A stretch of 64,000 nucleotides of DNA, taken from contig OY978098.1 of NCBI GenBank assembly GCA_963854735.1, positions 2,368,001 to 2,432,000 of the forward strand, read 5' to 3'. This document shows positions 33,641 to 44,569 of the stretch, one piece after another. Numbering within the stretch: the stretch's first letter is position 1; every line of letters begins with the position of its first letter. The DNA comes from Marvania coccoides. Taxonomy: Eukaryota > Chlorophyta > Trebouxiophyceae > Chlorellales > Chlorellaceae. The notes under the pieces are model-generated. The model did no database searches. It saw nothing but the letters and a program-made list of their open reading frames with translations, and had not been told where the DNA came from. The position numbers and the translations under genes are program-made.

Positions 33641-36600
33641 ATGGAGGCGCCGGAAGGTGATCACCCGCTCTCCGGATTAAAAAATAAAAATTTGAAGGAT
33701 TTGCACACCCTCTCTCTGGAGTGTCTCCTCGATGCCGACCGCTCCAACCACCCATCGTCCAGCGAAACGTCCGATTGCACAGCTATCCCGCTGCCCCGGT
33801 CCGCCGATGACGACCGAGACACCACCAGATGCCAGCTCCGACGCGCTCAAGCCCTGGCCACCAGCAATCGTCCCCACGAGGCGCTGGAACTCCTACGCCC
33901 CGTGCTAGCCAAGTACTCGCAGGATGCAGACGCCCTGTGCCTGCAAGCCTCCTGCCTGATGGCCGTCGGCAGCAAAGCGCAGGCTCTGGCCGCTTTTGCA
34001 GGCGCTCTGGCCGCCAATCCCAACCATTCGCAGGCTCTGCTGGGGTGTGCGGCGCTGCACAAGGACAGCGGACTGCTGCACGAGTCGCTGGGTTTTTTGG
34101 AACGCGTGCACAGCCTGGTTGCAGCTGAAAACGTCGCGACGTCATCGGTATCTGGCGATGCCAACGCTGCTGCTGCCGCAGGGAGCTCCGCGCTGCTGCG
34201 GCAGATCTGCCACGCGCTGGCGGTGGTCCTCACCGACCTCGCCACCCACACCAAGCTCGCTGGAGGCCCTGGATGGCGCCAAATGTACGAGCGGGCAGCG
34301 ACGGTGGCGCCTGGTTACTCTCCTGTGCATTACAACCTGGGAGTCGCTGCCGTGGAGGCTGGCGACGACGACGAGGCGCTGGCTATGTACCGCCGAGCGG
34401 TGGAACTGGAGCCGCGCTACGCTGAGGCCTGGTGCAATATGGGTGTGATATTCAAGGGGCGGGGGCGGCTGTCAGAAGCAATTGCAGCTTACGAAGCGGC
34501 GCTGGGGGCGGCCCCCAACCAGGAGGTAATTCTGTCCAACCTGTCGGCGGCGCTGACGGAGCAGGGCACCGTGCTGAAGGCCGCTGGCGACGTGGTAGGT
34601 GGCGTGAAAGCGTATGAGCGGGCCATCGCGCTGCGGCCGCGCAACGCGGAGGCGCTGTACAACCTGGGCGTTGCGTATACAGAATCTGGGGAGCTCGATA
34701 GAGCCGTGTTCATGTGAGATCAGAGAGACGTTTTTATCTTTTTACCGTTTCGATGCTTTTTATTTTTCTTACAATGTTCTTATCTTTGCAATGTGCAGGT
34801 ACGAGATGGCAATCACAGCAGCTCCAGGCTTCGCAGAAGCCCACAACAACCTGGGCGTGCTGCACCGCGAGCGTGGCAACATGGAAGCAGCAATGTGGTG
34901 CTACGAGGCCGCCCTGGCGGCGCGCCCCACTTTCCCGCAGGGTCTCAACAATCTGGCGGTCACCTACACGCAGCAGGGCCGCGCATCAGACGCTCTGAAT
35001 ATCCTCCACGCTGCCTTGATGTCTAAACCCGATTACGCTGAAGCGTACAATAATCTGGGGGTGCTGCAGCGGGACGTGGGGGACGCAGCAGCCGCAGTAG
35101 ACGCCTACACCCGGTGCTGCGACCTGGACCCTGACAACCGCAACGCCGGGCAGAATCGGCTGCTGGCGTTGAACTATGTGAGCGGCGGCGAAGAGGCTGC
35201 GGTGTGCGCTGCGCATGCGGAGTGGGGCGCGCGCTTTCAACGCCTGCACACTCCGCTACCGCCGCTGAGCCTGGCGGAGGTCGACCCTGCCCCGGAAAGA
35301 CCGCTTCGAGTGGGATACCTCTCCCCCGATTTATTTTTACACAGCGTCTCCTACTTTGCGGAGGCGCCGCTGCGACACCACGACCCTACCCGCGTCCGCC
35401 TCATAGTATACTCCGTCTGCCAGAAGCCAGACGCCAAGACGGAGAGGCTGAGAGAGGCGGTGACGGCGGCAGGCGGGCTGTGGCGGGACGCTGCTCGAAT
35501 GCCGGAAGAAGGTCTGGCGGAGATGGTGCGGGAGGATCGGGTGGACATTCTGGTGGAGCTGACTGGCCACACCGCGCACAACCGGCTGGGAGTGGCTGCT
35601 CGCCGACCGGCGCCCATTCAGGTATTGAGAAAATTGAGAAAATTGAGAAAATTGAGAAAATTGTTTGGACGTCTGGACAGATGTCTGGACTGATCAGCTA
35701 TTTATCGATTGGTGTAAATTTTAGATAGTGTATTCCTTTTCCGTTTTCTTATTTCCTTTGAACTTTCTTAGGTCCCAAGACCCCTGTTTGGTTTCTACTT
35801 AATCTGCACTCCTCCAATAGGTTTTGAAATCATTTTTTTTTGTTTTCTTCTTTCCACAGGTGACCTGGATCGGGTACCCCAACTCCACGGGCCTCACCTC
35901 CATCGATTACCGCCTCACAGACGCCATTTGCGACCCCTTAACCACCCGGCAAACTTTCACCGAGCAACTCATTTGCCTGCCGGGCTGCTTTCTGTGCTAC
36001 ACGCCCTCCCCCGACGCACCCTCTGTCGCCCCTCTCCCCGCCCTGCGCAACGGCTTCGTCACATTCGGCTCGTTCAACGCCCTGGCGAAGCAAACGCCGG
36101 AGGTGTTGGCGACCTGGGCGAGGCTGCTGCGCTCGCTACCAGGGTCCCGCCTGGTGCTGAAAAACAAGCCGTTTGCGTGCGAGGCTGTGCGTCAGCGGTA
36201 CTGGGCGGCGCTGGAGGCTGAGGGGGTCTCCCGAGACAGGGTGGATTTGCTGCCGCTGGCGGTTGAAACCAGGGACCACCTGGCGCAGTACGCCCTGGTG
36301 GACGTGTGCCTGGACCCCTTCCCCTACGCAGGCACCACCACCACCGCGGAAGCGCTGTACATGGGCGTCCCTTGCTTGACGCTGAGGGGCGGGTGCCATG
36401 CTCACAACGTGGGGGTTAGCTTGCTCACCGCGGTGGGACTGGGTGCGGACTGGGTGGCGCACGACACGGTGGAGTACGTGGAGAAGGCGCGGGAGCTCAC
36501 TGCTGACCTGGCGGCGCTGTCTGCGCTGAGGGCGAGGCTGAGGGCTCGCATGGAGGGCTCGCCGCTCTGCGACGGGCCTGGATTCGTGGAGGGGCTGGAA

Positions 36601-36711
36601 GGGACCTACCGCGGGCTGTGGAAGCGGTGGATCCAGCAGCAGATGCAGCAAACCGGGCAGGCGAGCTCTGCTGGAGAGACTTCAGGGAGATGCACCATCT
36701 CCATGAAGTAA
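33641..36711 (+). CDS. SPY: SPINDLY-type TPR nucleocytoplasmic glycosyltransferase (protein O-fucosyltransferase)
   Basis: Three exons (33641-34713, 34799-35621, 35860-36711) encode 915 aa. The N-terminal 500 residues are tetratricopeptide repeats (for example YNLGVAAVEAGDDDEALAMYRRAVELEP, AHNNLGVLHRERGNMEAAMWCYEAAL). The catalytic GT41 domain has RVGYLSPDLFLHSVSYF, VDILVELTGHTAHNRLGV, TWIGYPNSTGL, ECFLCYTPSP-like CFLCYTPSP, NGFVTFGSFNALAKQTP, YAGTTTTAEALYMGVPCLT and HAHNVGVSLLTAVGLG. These match plant SPY, which O-fucosylates nuclear proteins such as DELLAs, more closely than SEC-type O-GlcNAc transferases. In algae the targets are unknown; homology is established, substrate is inferred. The start ATG is preceded by an in-frame upstream ATG-like segment without conserved sequence. 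Confidence 0.95.
35623..35662 (+). repeat. Four-copy ATTGAGAAA minisatellite at the 5' end of SPINDLY intron 2
   Basis: Directly after the GT donor a 10-base unit (attgagaaaa) is repeated about four times. The unit contains no stop in the coding frame, so the preceding exon frame stays open for 25 codons past the splice site before ending at 35693. Confidence 0.85.
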
Positions 36712-37199
36712 AAGACGCACCACCCCCTCCATAATTAAGGTTTTCAAAACAACTTCTTATTATTTCTATCCTCTTCACTTTTTTTTTCCCACAAACATAA
36801 TTTTCTGCTGGTTATTATTCTCATTTTCCTCGACTCCTTTTCTTCAAGTAAGGAAAGTACTTCCCTCTGTCTGCTTTTGCATCTTTTCATTTAATTTCCT
36901 TTCCTCCTTGTGCTTAATAATGCTAAGTTTTTTTTTTGTAGCGCATCTCCCTTGTTTGTTATGTGTTTTGGGGGCCATATAATTGCCCCCCCGTTATTTT
37001 TTGCAAATGTGAAAAGAGTGAAAAGAGCAAACATGTGTCAAAATCTACATGGGTCTTTTAATAGCGGTCATCATTGTAAACATACGCCAAAAGAGCCGCG
37101 AAATCCTCAAAAATTTACTGGTCAAAAAGGGCAGCGCAATACATGTCACATTTTCTAGTAGTGGTAAACTTTGTTCACCCCTCGAGGGATAGAATGAGC
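36712..37199. other. Convergent 3' region between SPINDLY and the F-box/LRR gene
   Basis: About 490 bp, T-rich, with no coding potential. It includes an inverted repeat at 36970-36992 in which five G and seven C flank an AT-rich loop, able to form a short hairpin in RNA from either strand. Confidence 0.5.
36970..36992. terminator. GGGGG...CCCCC hairpin in a convergent 3' region
   Basis: A 5-6 bp perfect G/C stem with an AT loop (ggggg-cc-atataattg-ccccc) about 260 bp after the SPINDLY stop and 210 bp after the F-box/LRR stop on the other strand, followed by T-rich sequence on the plus strand. A role in 3'-end formation is only suggested by position. Confidence 0.3.
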
Positions 37200-38426
37200 T
37201 CATTCTACGACCTTGAACGTCACTCTAGGGTACACCCGCTTCAGCTTGGCCACCTCCAGCCCCACCCCCATTTCTTCCGAGTACTCTAGCTTTCTGAACC
37301 GCGGTTTGCCTTTCAGCAGCGCTGCCGTCACCGCAGTGCTCAGCGACACCCCCCAATTTCGGTTCAGCCGCAGCACCTGCAGCGAGGTGGCAGCCGCCAG
37401 CGGCCGCACCAGCACGTCCACCACCGCCACCGGCTCCGGCATGCTGTCGCTCATGGCCAGCAGCTCCAGAGATTTCAAGTACGGCCCAGGCGGAATCACA
37501 GGGTGGTCAGTCAGATCGTTGTACCCCAAAAGCAACGTGCGCAGCGATCCCAGCCCCGTAATAGCCGCCGGGATGCTCTTGAGCGCGCAATCCCGCATCT
37601 CCAGCACCGCCAGGTTGGATAAATCAGCCAGAGCGTCGACGCGGTTTCCGTTACTGCTGCCTCCCAGCTCCTCGTTGTTGTTGAGCGTCAACGAGGAGAG
37701 GGCGGCCAGCGCCACCAGCTCGGCGGGCACCTCCCGCAGCGAACAGTTGGACAGATCCAGGTGCTCCAGGGCGGTGAGAGCGGTGAGATCTGACAGATCT
37801 GCCCCCGGCTCCATGAACTGCAGACTGAGGTGGCGCAGCGCGGGGAGCTGCGTCAGCGCCGGGGGCACCCTGTGCAAGCCGTTGATCCCGCACCCGTTGA
37901 GCGCAAGCCGCGTTAGCCCGGGGGGGAAGCCGGCTTTCTCAATGGTGGTGTCGACGACTCCTTCCAGTTCCAGGGAGGAGAGATTGGGGGTGAGAGCCAG
38001 CCAGGGCGCGTAGCTGCGGGCCTCGAAGGATGGCGCGTCGTCGTTGTCGCTGTACAGCCGCAGCGAGGTGAGCTGGCGGCCGAGAGCGCCCAGGAGGGCG
38101 TTGGTAGGACACCACGATTCCATGCCCTTGAGCTCGATTGTGAGGGCGGTGGTGGCGGCAGTGTGGGTCTGGATCCAGCGGTAGAGCCCGCCCAGCGGGA
38201 AGGAGCGCAGCAGGGGCAGCCCAGGCAGCGTGACGTCAACACAGGACCACAGCTCAGCGGCCTCTGGAGACTGCGCCAGGCGCCGCCAGCGGCGACAAAC
38301 CAGCGGAGCAGCGTAGCGGTTTTCTGCTTTGTTGTGGTCAGTCGGGAGGTGGCTGAACACCCGAATGAGGGCAGTGTCGGGTAAGTCGTCGATGTGGGGC
38401 TCGTGCCGCTTGCCGTTTTCAACCAT
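37200..38426 (-). CDS. F-box-like leucine-rich-repeat protein
   Basis: A single exon of 408 aa. The N-terminus has an F-box-like segment (residues about 12-60: DDLPDTALIRVFSHLP, then VCRRWRRLAQSPE.AELW), followed by irregular LRRs from about residue 100 (LTSLRLYSDN, LSSLELEGV, LTRLALNGCGI, LRHLSLQFM, LEHLDLSNCSLREVP, LSSLTLNNNEELG, LAVLEMRDCALKSIP, LRTLLLGYNDLTDHP). F-box/LRR proteins are substrate receptors of SCF ubiquitin ligases; here the partner and target are unknown. Its AXR1-type neighbour at 9.6 kb acts upstream in the same pathway, but the two are far apart and no link is implied. Confidence 0.75.
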   Translation of the reverse strand: MVENGKRHEPHIDDLPDTALIRVFSHLPTDHNKAENRYAAPLVCRRWRRLAQSPEAAELWSCVDVTLPGLPLLRSFPLGGLYRWIQTHTAATTALTIELKGMESWCPTNALLGALGRQLTSLRLYSDNDDAPSFEARSYAPWLALTPNLSSLELEGVVDTTIEKAGFPPGLTRLALNGCGINGLHRVPPALTQLPALRHLSLQFMEPGADLSDLTALTALEHLDLSNCSLREVPAELVALAALSSLTLNNNEELGGSSNGNRVDALADLSNLAVLEMRDCALKSIPAAITGLGSLRTLLLGYNDLTDHPVIPPGPYLKSLELLAMSDSMPEPVAVVDVLVRPLAAATSLQVLRLNRNWGVSLSTAVTAALLKGKPRFRKLEYSEEMGVGLEVAKLKRVYPRVTFKVVE

Positions 38427-38869
38427 CGCGCGTCAAATATAAATCTTTGCGTATTGGAAAATGGAATGTAATGATACGATAGCCGAATAAAGTAGTACAC
38501 GAGGTGATCCTATTTGCAATTAAATGTTTCTCTCATGTGCGAAATTCGGAGAGAGATTTTGAATTTCTCTAAATGAAAATCTTAAAAAACTCGAATTCGT
38601 TGCCTAAGAAAATCCCTACAAATGAAATTTGTGAACCTTTTGGGCTTTTGAATGGTCGAGCAGTTAGTAACCTGCTCTTCCTAATCTTTTTTAATCAGCA
38701 TTAATATTTCTACTCAGCTCAGCTGAGTGGTTCTCTTGGGGGACACTTGTGGCACGAGCTCTCTGAGCCTGCAAACTAATATTTGCTGGCAATTAAACTC
38801 TACATACCAGCAAAACGACTTCAGTATTAACACCGCTCCTGCAGCTTGGGATAGCTCGATACTTTGGAT
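38427..38869. other. Shared upstream region of F-box/LRR (-) and SBP (+) genes
   Basis: About 440 AT-rich bases between divergent starts. A GTAC core, the site bound by SBP proteins, is present near 38490 (AGTACAC), but a single four-base match is expected by chance. Confidence 0.4.
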
Positions 38870-40713
38870 ATGGAGGGCTTGCCAGGAGACGGGAAAGGCC
38901 TCGGGGACGGAATTGACGATCTGGCTGGTCTTCTAGATTTTGAGCATCTCTTGGACAATTTGGGGGTGGGCGAAGTGGCCAGCGCATTTATTACGGGAGT
39001 TGAGTCAGCTGACCAGCAGCGATCAATTCATCAGCAGCAAGAGGACACCACCGACGCAACTTTTGTCCCCGCCCCTCCCTTGTCCGCCCACCAGTGGGAC
39101 ACCGTCTCAGTGTCGAACAACGACACATCAATGGTTCGTAACGTGTTTCAATTGCCTGCTCAAACCTTCTAGGTTATTTTAGCTGTGTTTTCTTCTCACC
39201 CGCCTTCCAACTGTTCTATGCTTTGCAGCAAGGCGCCTCCAGAGATACTGGGCGCTCCTCAAAGGCCAAGCAGAAGCGTGGCCCTCGTCCTCGGCTGTTC
39301 AAAAAGCACCATTGCCAGGTATTCAATAGAGTGTTTTTATTTATAATTAACTGTTCAACGTTTCCCAAAATTCACCTCGTTTTGTACTTCCATCTCCAGG
39401 CTGATGAGTGCCATGCCAACCTGGCCACCTACAGCTTCTACTACCAGCGCAACCACATCTGCATGGAACACCTCAAGTGCGAGTCTTTCTTCGTGCACGG
39501 CGTCGAGTCCCGCTTCTGCCAGCGCTGCGGCCTCAGCCATCCCCTGACCGATTTTGACGGCAAGCGCAAGTCCTGCCGCAAGTCCCTCGAGAAGCACAAC
39601 AGCCGCAGGAAGAAGCGGCAGGCGGCAACCACCGGGGATGTCGGCGGCAGCGGCGGCGAAGGCAACGGAGGGGACTCATCGGCAGCGGCGGCGAACTTCG
39701 ATTTTGGGGACATCGATTTGGGTTCATGGGATCCGATGCTGGCGCAGGAGCTGGAAGCGATGCTGCAGGAGGACGGCCACGGCGGCGACCCCGTGCTGCA
39801 GCTGCCCGGCAGAGGCGAGCTGATGGCGATGCCGTTGGCAAGGCCGGTGGCGGGAGGAGCAGCAGCAACAGCAGCAGCGATGCCGCCGCCGCCGCTGCCG
39901 CTTCCTGGGGGAGCCTCATGGCCATCCCAACTGCAGCAGCAGCAGGCGCAGCAGATGGATGCCATGGAGTCGTCGACTTTGCCTGCCACTTTCCATTCGG
40001 GGGCGGCCTTCCAGCCAGCGCCACAACCCCAGCAGCAACAACAACAACAGCAGCAGCAGCAACAGCAGCAGCAGATACTGCCGCCGTTGCCGGCGTTGCC
40101 GCCCATATCAGTGGGCCTGCAAGCCCAGGACTTGGCGGTGCTGGGTTCCAGCCCGTTTGCGCTGCCTTCCATCGATGCTTTGACGCAGCTAGGAGATGCA
40201 CCGGCGCAAGCGCAAGAAGCAGCGCCGGCACAGGCAGCCATGCCACTGTTTATGCCGCAGCAGCCCTCGCAGCAGCAGACACAGCACCAGCAGCAGCACT
40301 CGCCGCAGCAGCAACAGCAACAGGCACCCGTGGTCATCGTTGTTGCGCCTGGCATGCACCTTATGCCCGGAATGCAGCATGGAGGGGCAGTGCATCTGCC
40401 GGCCAACGCGCAGTTCCTGCAGCAGCTGCCCCTCGCCGCGATACAGCAGCAACAGCAGCAGCACCTGCAAGCCCCAGGCATGCCGCCCCCACAAGGCCAG
40501 CAGTGGGTCCTCATGCCGAGCAACTTTGTGTTTGCCGGTGGGCAGCAGCAGAACTTTGCTGCGGCGGCTGCGGCAGGAATGGCGGCGGCGCAACATGCGG
40601 TGGCTGCTGCCTCGGGGCAGGGGCAGCAGCAGAGCGCCATCGGCGCTGAAGCACCCAGCGACGTTACGAATCAGAGTGTGAAACAGACGGACGACGATCG
40701 TGGAGCCTCTTAA
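38870..40713 (+). CDS. SBP-box (SPL/CRR1-type) transcription factor
   Basis: Three exons (38870-39133, 39229-39318, 39400-40713) encode 555 aa. The SBP DNA-binding domain (about residues 116-190) has two zinc fingers: KHHCQADECHANL..YYQRNHICMEH for the first and SRFCQRCGLSHPLTDFDGKRKSCRKSLEKHN for the second. The basic bipartite nuclear signal (KRKSCRKSLEKHNSRRKKR) overlaps the second finger. SBP factors bind GTAC cores; in Chlamydomonas CRR1 controls copper and anoxia responses, in plants SPLs control development. Intron 2 falls within the first finger (HHCQ|ADEC). The rest is Gln-, Ala- and Pro-rich, with CAG-encoded glutamine runs, as in activation domains. No ankyrin repeats are present, so it is not a full CRR1 orthologue. 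An AATAAA signal lies 7-16 bp after the stop. Confidence 0.95.
40028..40078 (+). repeat. CAG/CAA glutamine-codon repeat in the SBP gene
   Basis: An uninterrupted run of CAG and CAA codons gives about 16 glutamines. Further shorter runs occur at 39936-39960, 40260-40322 and 40444-40462. Confidence 0.85.
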
Positions 40714-41153
40714 AAAACCAATAAATAAAATCAACTTGGCTTTGAGTTTTTCTTCTTTTCGCTTGCAATTTCTCTATTTTGCTATTTTTCTCTTCGTCGC
40801 TCAATCTACGGTCCTTACTAATTGTGTCCATGATGGAACTTTGTAATTTTTGCATTCATCTCAAAGAGCGGTGCCTAGTGCTGAGTCAACTGCTATAACC
40901 ACCCACAAGGGCAATCACCTCGTTCATAAATAGCGTCTTCCTTCCTGGAGCTCCCTCTTCTCCTATTCTCATCCCACTTAAGAGGGAAAAGGGGGGCGTG
41001 CCCTCAATGGCAGTTCTTCCTGTTCTCTTCAGAAAGTGGGGGGGGGCGGGGGGGGGGGGCGGCGACAGCCTCCTTGTATTTCAAAAGTCCTGACACTAGG
41101 GGACGCTGTTTGAAAAAAGTTGTTTGTAATCCATATTTACAAGCATCTTCAAA
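40714..41153. other. Intergenic region between the SBP gene and the TFIIH p34 gene
   Basis: It holds the SBP 3' end, with overlapping AATAAA hexamers at 40720-40729, and a G-run region at 41037-41063 (several tracts of 6-11 G) about 100 bp before the next start codon. No gene is supported. Confidence 0.5.
41037..41063 (+). repeat. G-tract cluster, G-quadruplex-capable
   Basis: Two or more G runs of at least six, separated by single C bases, lie 90-115 bp upstream of the TFIIH p34 start codon on its coding strand. The sequence could fold as a G-quadruplex; effect unknown. Confidence 0.7.
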
Positions 41154-42310
41154 ATGGCTGAAGGTCAGTGATGCTGAGCTTGTGCATTTTTATGCTCGAG
41201 TTTTTCACATGTTTTTATTTTGCTCTTCTTGCAGGCGAGGCAAGCTTGTTGACGATCCTGTTTGAAAACAGCAGCAGCCTTTGGGAAGGTCTCGAACAAA
41301 GGGGGCTGTCATTCAAGCTCTTTGTGGAACATGTAAGGCTTTCGATCACTTTTTCCCCTGCATCTCCTCGCACTATAGCAGCCCTCTAAAATTAACCACC
41401 GACTGATTCATACAGCTGTTGATTTTTATCCGGGCCTACTCTTTGCTCAACGATGCCAACCAGCTGGCAGTCTTTGGTGTCGGCCAGGCTCGGACAACGC
41501 TGCTGTACGCCTCACAACCGCCAGGGCTCACCAGCAGCGCATACGGGCAGCATGCACACCCTACTAGCATCGACTCGGCAAGCTCGCTGTTGCAAAGGAT
41601 AAAGGAGGCGGCAGCGGTTGAGAGTCGAGAGGCTGAAAGCAGCAGCGGCAGTGGTGACGGCAGAACCGCAGCCTGGAGCAGCGCGCTTTTGCGGGCGCTG
41701 TGCTTCGTCAACAAGCAGCAAACCACGGGCGGAGAGGATCGAAAGCCCGTGGAGGCCAGAATTCTTTGCATTTCATCAGCGCCAGACGATGCCTCCCAAT
41801 ACCTGGCTGCAATGAACTCTTTCTTCGCAGCGCAGCGGGCATCGGTGGTGATCGACGCGTGCGTGCTGGGCAAGACCGACTCCTCGTTCATGCAGCAGGC
41901 GGCGTTCATCACCGGGGGCACCTACCTCCACCCCGCCAAGCCAAGTGCTCTAGTGCAGTACCTCTTGGTGGGTGCTGCTGAGTTTCACTATATTGGATGG
42001 ACACATAGTCATATTAATCTAGCTTTATAATGCCTAGTTTTGCTATTTTCTTTTATCTTAAATGTTTTTTTTCGCCATGCAGACTGCCTACGCTGCTGAT
42101 GCCTCCTCCCGCGAGTTCCTGCGGCTGCCCCAGGCCTCTGGCGTTGACTTCCGGGCTGCGTGCTTCTGCCACAAGCGCCCCACTGCGCTGGGGTTCGTCT
42201 GCAGCGTGTGCCTCTCGATTTTCTGCGAAAAAGTTCCGGCCTGCAGCACTTGCGGCACAAACTTCTCCCATGTGAGCTCAGGCGTCGGCAAACTCTCGCT
42301 TCCTGGCTAG
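41154..42310 (+). CDS. TFIIH subunit p34/Tfb4 (GTF2H3)
   Basis: Four exons (41154-41163, 41235-41332, 41416-41967, 42083-42310) encode 295 aa. Tfb4 is a core TFIIH subunit with a von Willebrand A-like fold that partners p44 in transcription initiation and nucleotide-excision repair. Seen are the first strand region (LFENSSSLWEGL), LLIFIRAYSLLNDANQLAVFGVG, ARILCISSAPDDASQYLAAMNSFFAAQ, VVIDACVLGKTDSSFMQQAAFITGGTYLHP and the C-terminal C4 zinc finger CFCHKRPTALGFVCSVCLSIFC..CSTCGTNF. In most relatives the first strand reads DxNP; here that region is shortened at the exon 1-2 junction (MAEGGEASLL), and the usual aspartate is not obvious. The first coding exon is 10 bases. Confidence 0.92.
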
Positions 42311-42600
42311 ACGTTGATGTAAACAGCTTTAAACAATGAAAGAAGCATAAAAGAAAGACGAAAAAGCAATGGCAAGTACAAACAGAAAAAGAAGCCCCAC
42401 TACCACTGGCTTCTCAAAGAAAAGCAAAAATTAACCTCAAGTTTATTCAAAAATGTATCCATCTAAAAAGATATTCGCCTCTATCCCCGAATAAAATGGA
42501 GACGAGGGTGTCTTGGTTTCTACTGAGTTTCTACTGCTAATGCTGCAGCCGACTGGAGATTAAAAACCCACCGGCCCTGCCGGTTTTTCAGTCTGGTTTC

Positions 42601-44148
42601 TCAAATCCACTGTCGCAGCCGGTCAGCGTAAACTTTCCGCTGCCTGTCCACCAGTTCTGGCCGCTTCTCCCCCAGGTTGTAGTACTTCAAGTAGCCGTCC
42701 CAGGGCGCCACCTTCAGCCGCGCCTTGTCTGCAATCAGCTGCTGCACCCGCTCCGCAAACTGCGTGGCGCTCTCGTCTGGGCGCCGCGTCTGCGGCTCCA
42801 GGAACCACACGTCCGCCACCAACGCCCACGACCGCATGATTTTGGAGAGGTGCGCGGTGAAGGACTGGCGTTTGGAGTTCCAAAAGGCGTCGACAAAAAA
42901 TTTGTTGTACTTAATGGCCACAGGGCACACGGTGGCGCCCAGATCGAATGCGCCGCGCTTAAACATGACGCAGTGCTCGTTGTTGACGCAGGTTCCCTCA
43001 GGAAAGATGAGCAGAGGGGTGACATCTGACGACCAGACGTGGTCCCGCATTCGCTGCTGCACCGCTGACCGATCCTTGCTCTGGGTGCGGTTGAACCACA
43101 GGCAGCCCAGCGCGGAAAGGTAGCGCTTCTGCATCATCCCCACCCACCCCGGGTGCAGCTGCATGATGGCCGCGAAGGGGCAGTAGGCACAGAGCACGGC
43201 GTAGTCGATCATGGAGGTGTGGTTGGACACCCAAACGCGGCCGGGAACGGCGACGGGACGGGGTCCGTGGTAGCGCACCACCCCCGTCCAGGACACGACG
43301 AACATCTGCGCCAGAAACTGCACCAGAGCGCGCTCAGCGCGCCGCCGCCGCTGGCCCTGCGGAAACAAAAAGAAAAGTAACCAAACGGTAGAGCGAGAAC
43401 TTCATTGGTGGGCTGGTTTAATTTTATTTAGAAAGATAAAATTAATGGCATACAAGACAAAAATAACGGTCGGGTTTATTAAAATTAGAATAAAGGTCGG
43501 GTTTATTAAAATTAGAAAAAACTTACAGAAAAGATGAGGCCTGCGAGGAAGAACCCGATGAAGAAGAGTAGGAAGCCCATGAGCAGGCAGACGACCCTAA
43601 TGGGGAAGAGAATGAAGTTTCTGACCACCACGCCGACGCACCACAGCGGCAAGAGGTAGAAATTCCAATTCCAGGGCTCGTCCACTGCAGACTTGAAGCA
43701 CCGCAGGAAGGAGTCGTCCACCAGGGCTGCTGCTGCGTCGTTGAGGGGCCCAGTCAGGTCCAGCGTGTCGGTGCTGCATGTGAAAATAATAGAAATATTG
43801 AATTGAGAGTGCAGATTTACTTCAACAACAATAAGCGAGCGAGGGGGGGGAGGGGGGGCGCGGTAATTTCATGTAAGAATTGTCTCACAGCACTGAGGCA
43901 TCCTCGTCGCGGATTGATGTTTCACTCTCGACGATAAAGTCATCGATGGCCTCGCTGAACCGCTCTGCCTTGCTGAGGTCGGTCTCCTCGCCCAGGTGCG
44001 CCAAGTCGACGTCGCTCTTGAACTTGCGGTGCTTCAAGCTGCAGGGGTTGGTGACGACGACAGTTGAGACGATACGAGGTGCACTCATTTGCATTTGGGG
44101 GGACGTAAAGTTGCAATCAATGGCTGCAATTGGGGGGCGAAGTGCCAC
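42601..44148 (-). CDS. GPAT9: GPAT9/AGPAT6-type glycerol-3-phosphate acyltransferase
   Basis: Three exons on the minus strand (44148-43889, 43773-43527, 43356-42601) encode 420 aa. The enzyme acylates glycerol 3-phosphate at sn-1 in the ER, the first step of glycerolipid and triacylglycerol synthesis. Two hydrophobic helices lie near residues 115-165 (LLPLWCVGVVVRNFILFPI, VCLLMGFLLFFIGFFLAGLIF). Acyltransferase block I is NHTSMID, block II-III includes RTQSKDR and FPEGTCVNNEHCVMFKRGAF, and block IV VCPVAIKYN. The C-terminal MRSWALVADVWFLEP and WDGYLKYYN are typical of GPAT3/4/9. The start could instead be a later in-frame ATG at about 44094, which begins MQMSAPRIVST. The gene is convergent with the p34 gene and divergent from the ankyrin gene. 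Confidence 0.93.
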
Positions 44149-44569
44149 GAAATATGTGATCCAGCAACGCGCCTGCTGATTCCACCGCTCCTGTTCAAGC
44201 TACGTGGCAGAATATCTGGAGATTCGGCAAATGTGACAGGCATTCTGCGTTGTCAAATTGTGCTGCAGGACCCGCGGACTCTTCCTATAAAATATTAAAT
44301 CAAAGAATTTTAGCTGGTCTTCGCACCACTGGCACTATGTGAATGCCAATTGAACGCTTTCAATTAAATTATAAATTATAAATTGAAGAAACCTGGTTGT
44401 TGTTGTGCATTTCTCCCACACTCAGTGACCTGGAAAGAAAATTTTGACGATCCAATAGCACCAATTTTCGAGATCATCAGCCTCTGGATTAAATAAAAAC
44501 ACGCTGGTTATTACCAATACTTGATCTGCATTCTTGCAGGGCGAGGCACGCCGGCAGATTTTTCAAAAC
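44149..44569. other. Shared upstream region of GPAT9 (-) and ankyrin (+) genes
   Basis: About 420 bp, AT-rich in its centre (44340-44500). No motif is called. Confidence 0.4.

Noticed and set aside
38480..38500. GTAC site near the SBP gene as evidence of self-regulation
   Set aside because: A four-base match is expected about once per 256 bases and carries no weight alone.
39441..40640. A 399-codon Cys-rich open frame on the minus strand of the SBP gene
   Set aside because: It is the antisense reading of CAG/CAA glutamine codons and GC-rich exon sequence, with no family resemblance. The plus-strand frame carries the diagnostic SBP domain.
39726..40649. A 307-codon plus-strand open frame in another register of the SBP gene
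   Set aside because: Repeat-rich codons keep several frames open; the annotated frame is fixed by the SBP domain and by exon phases.
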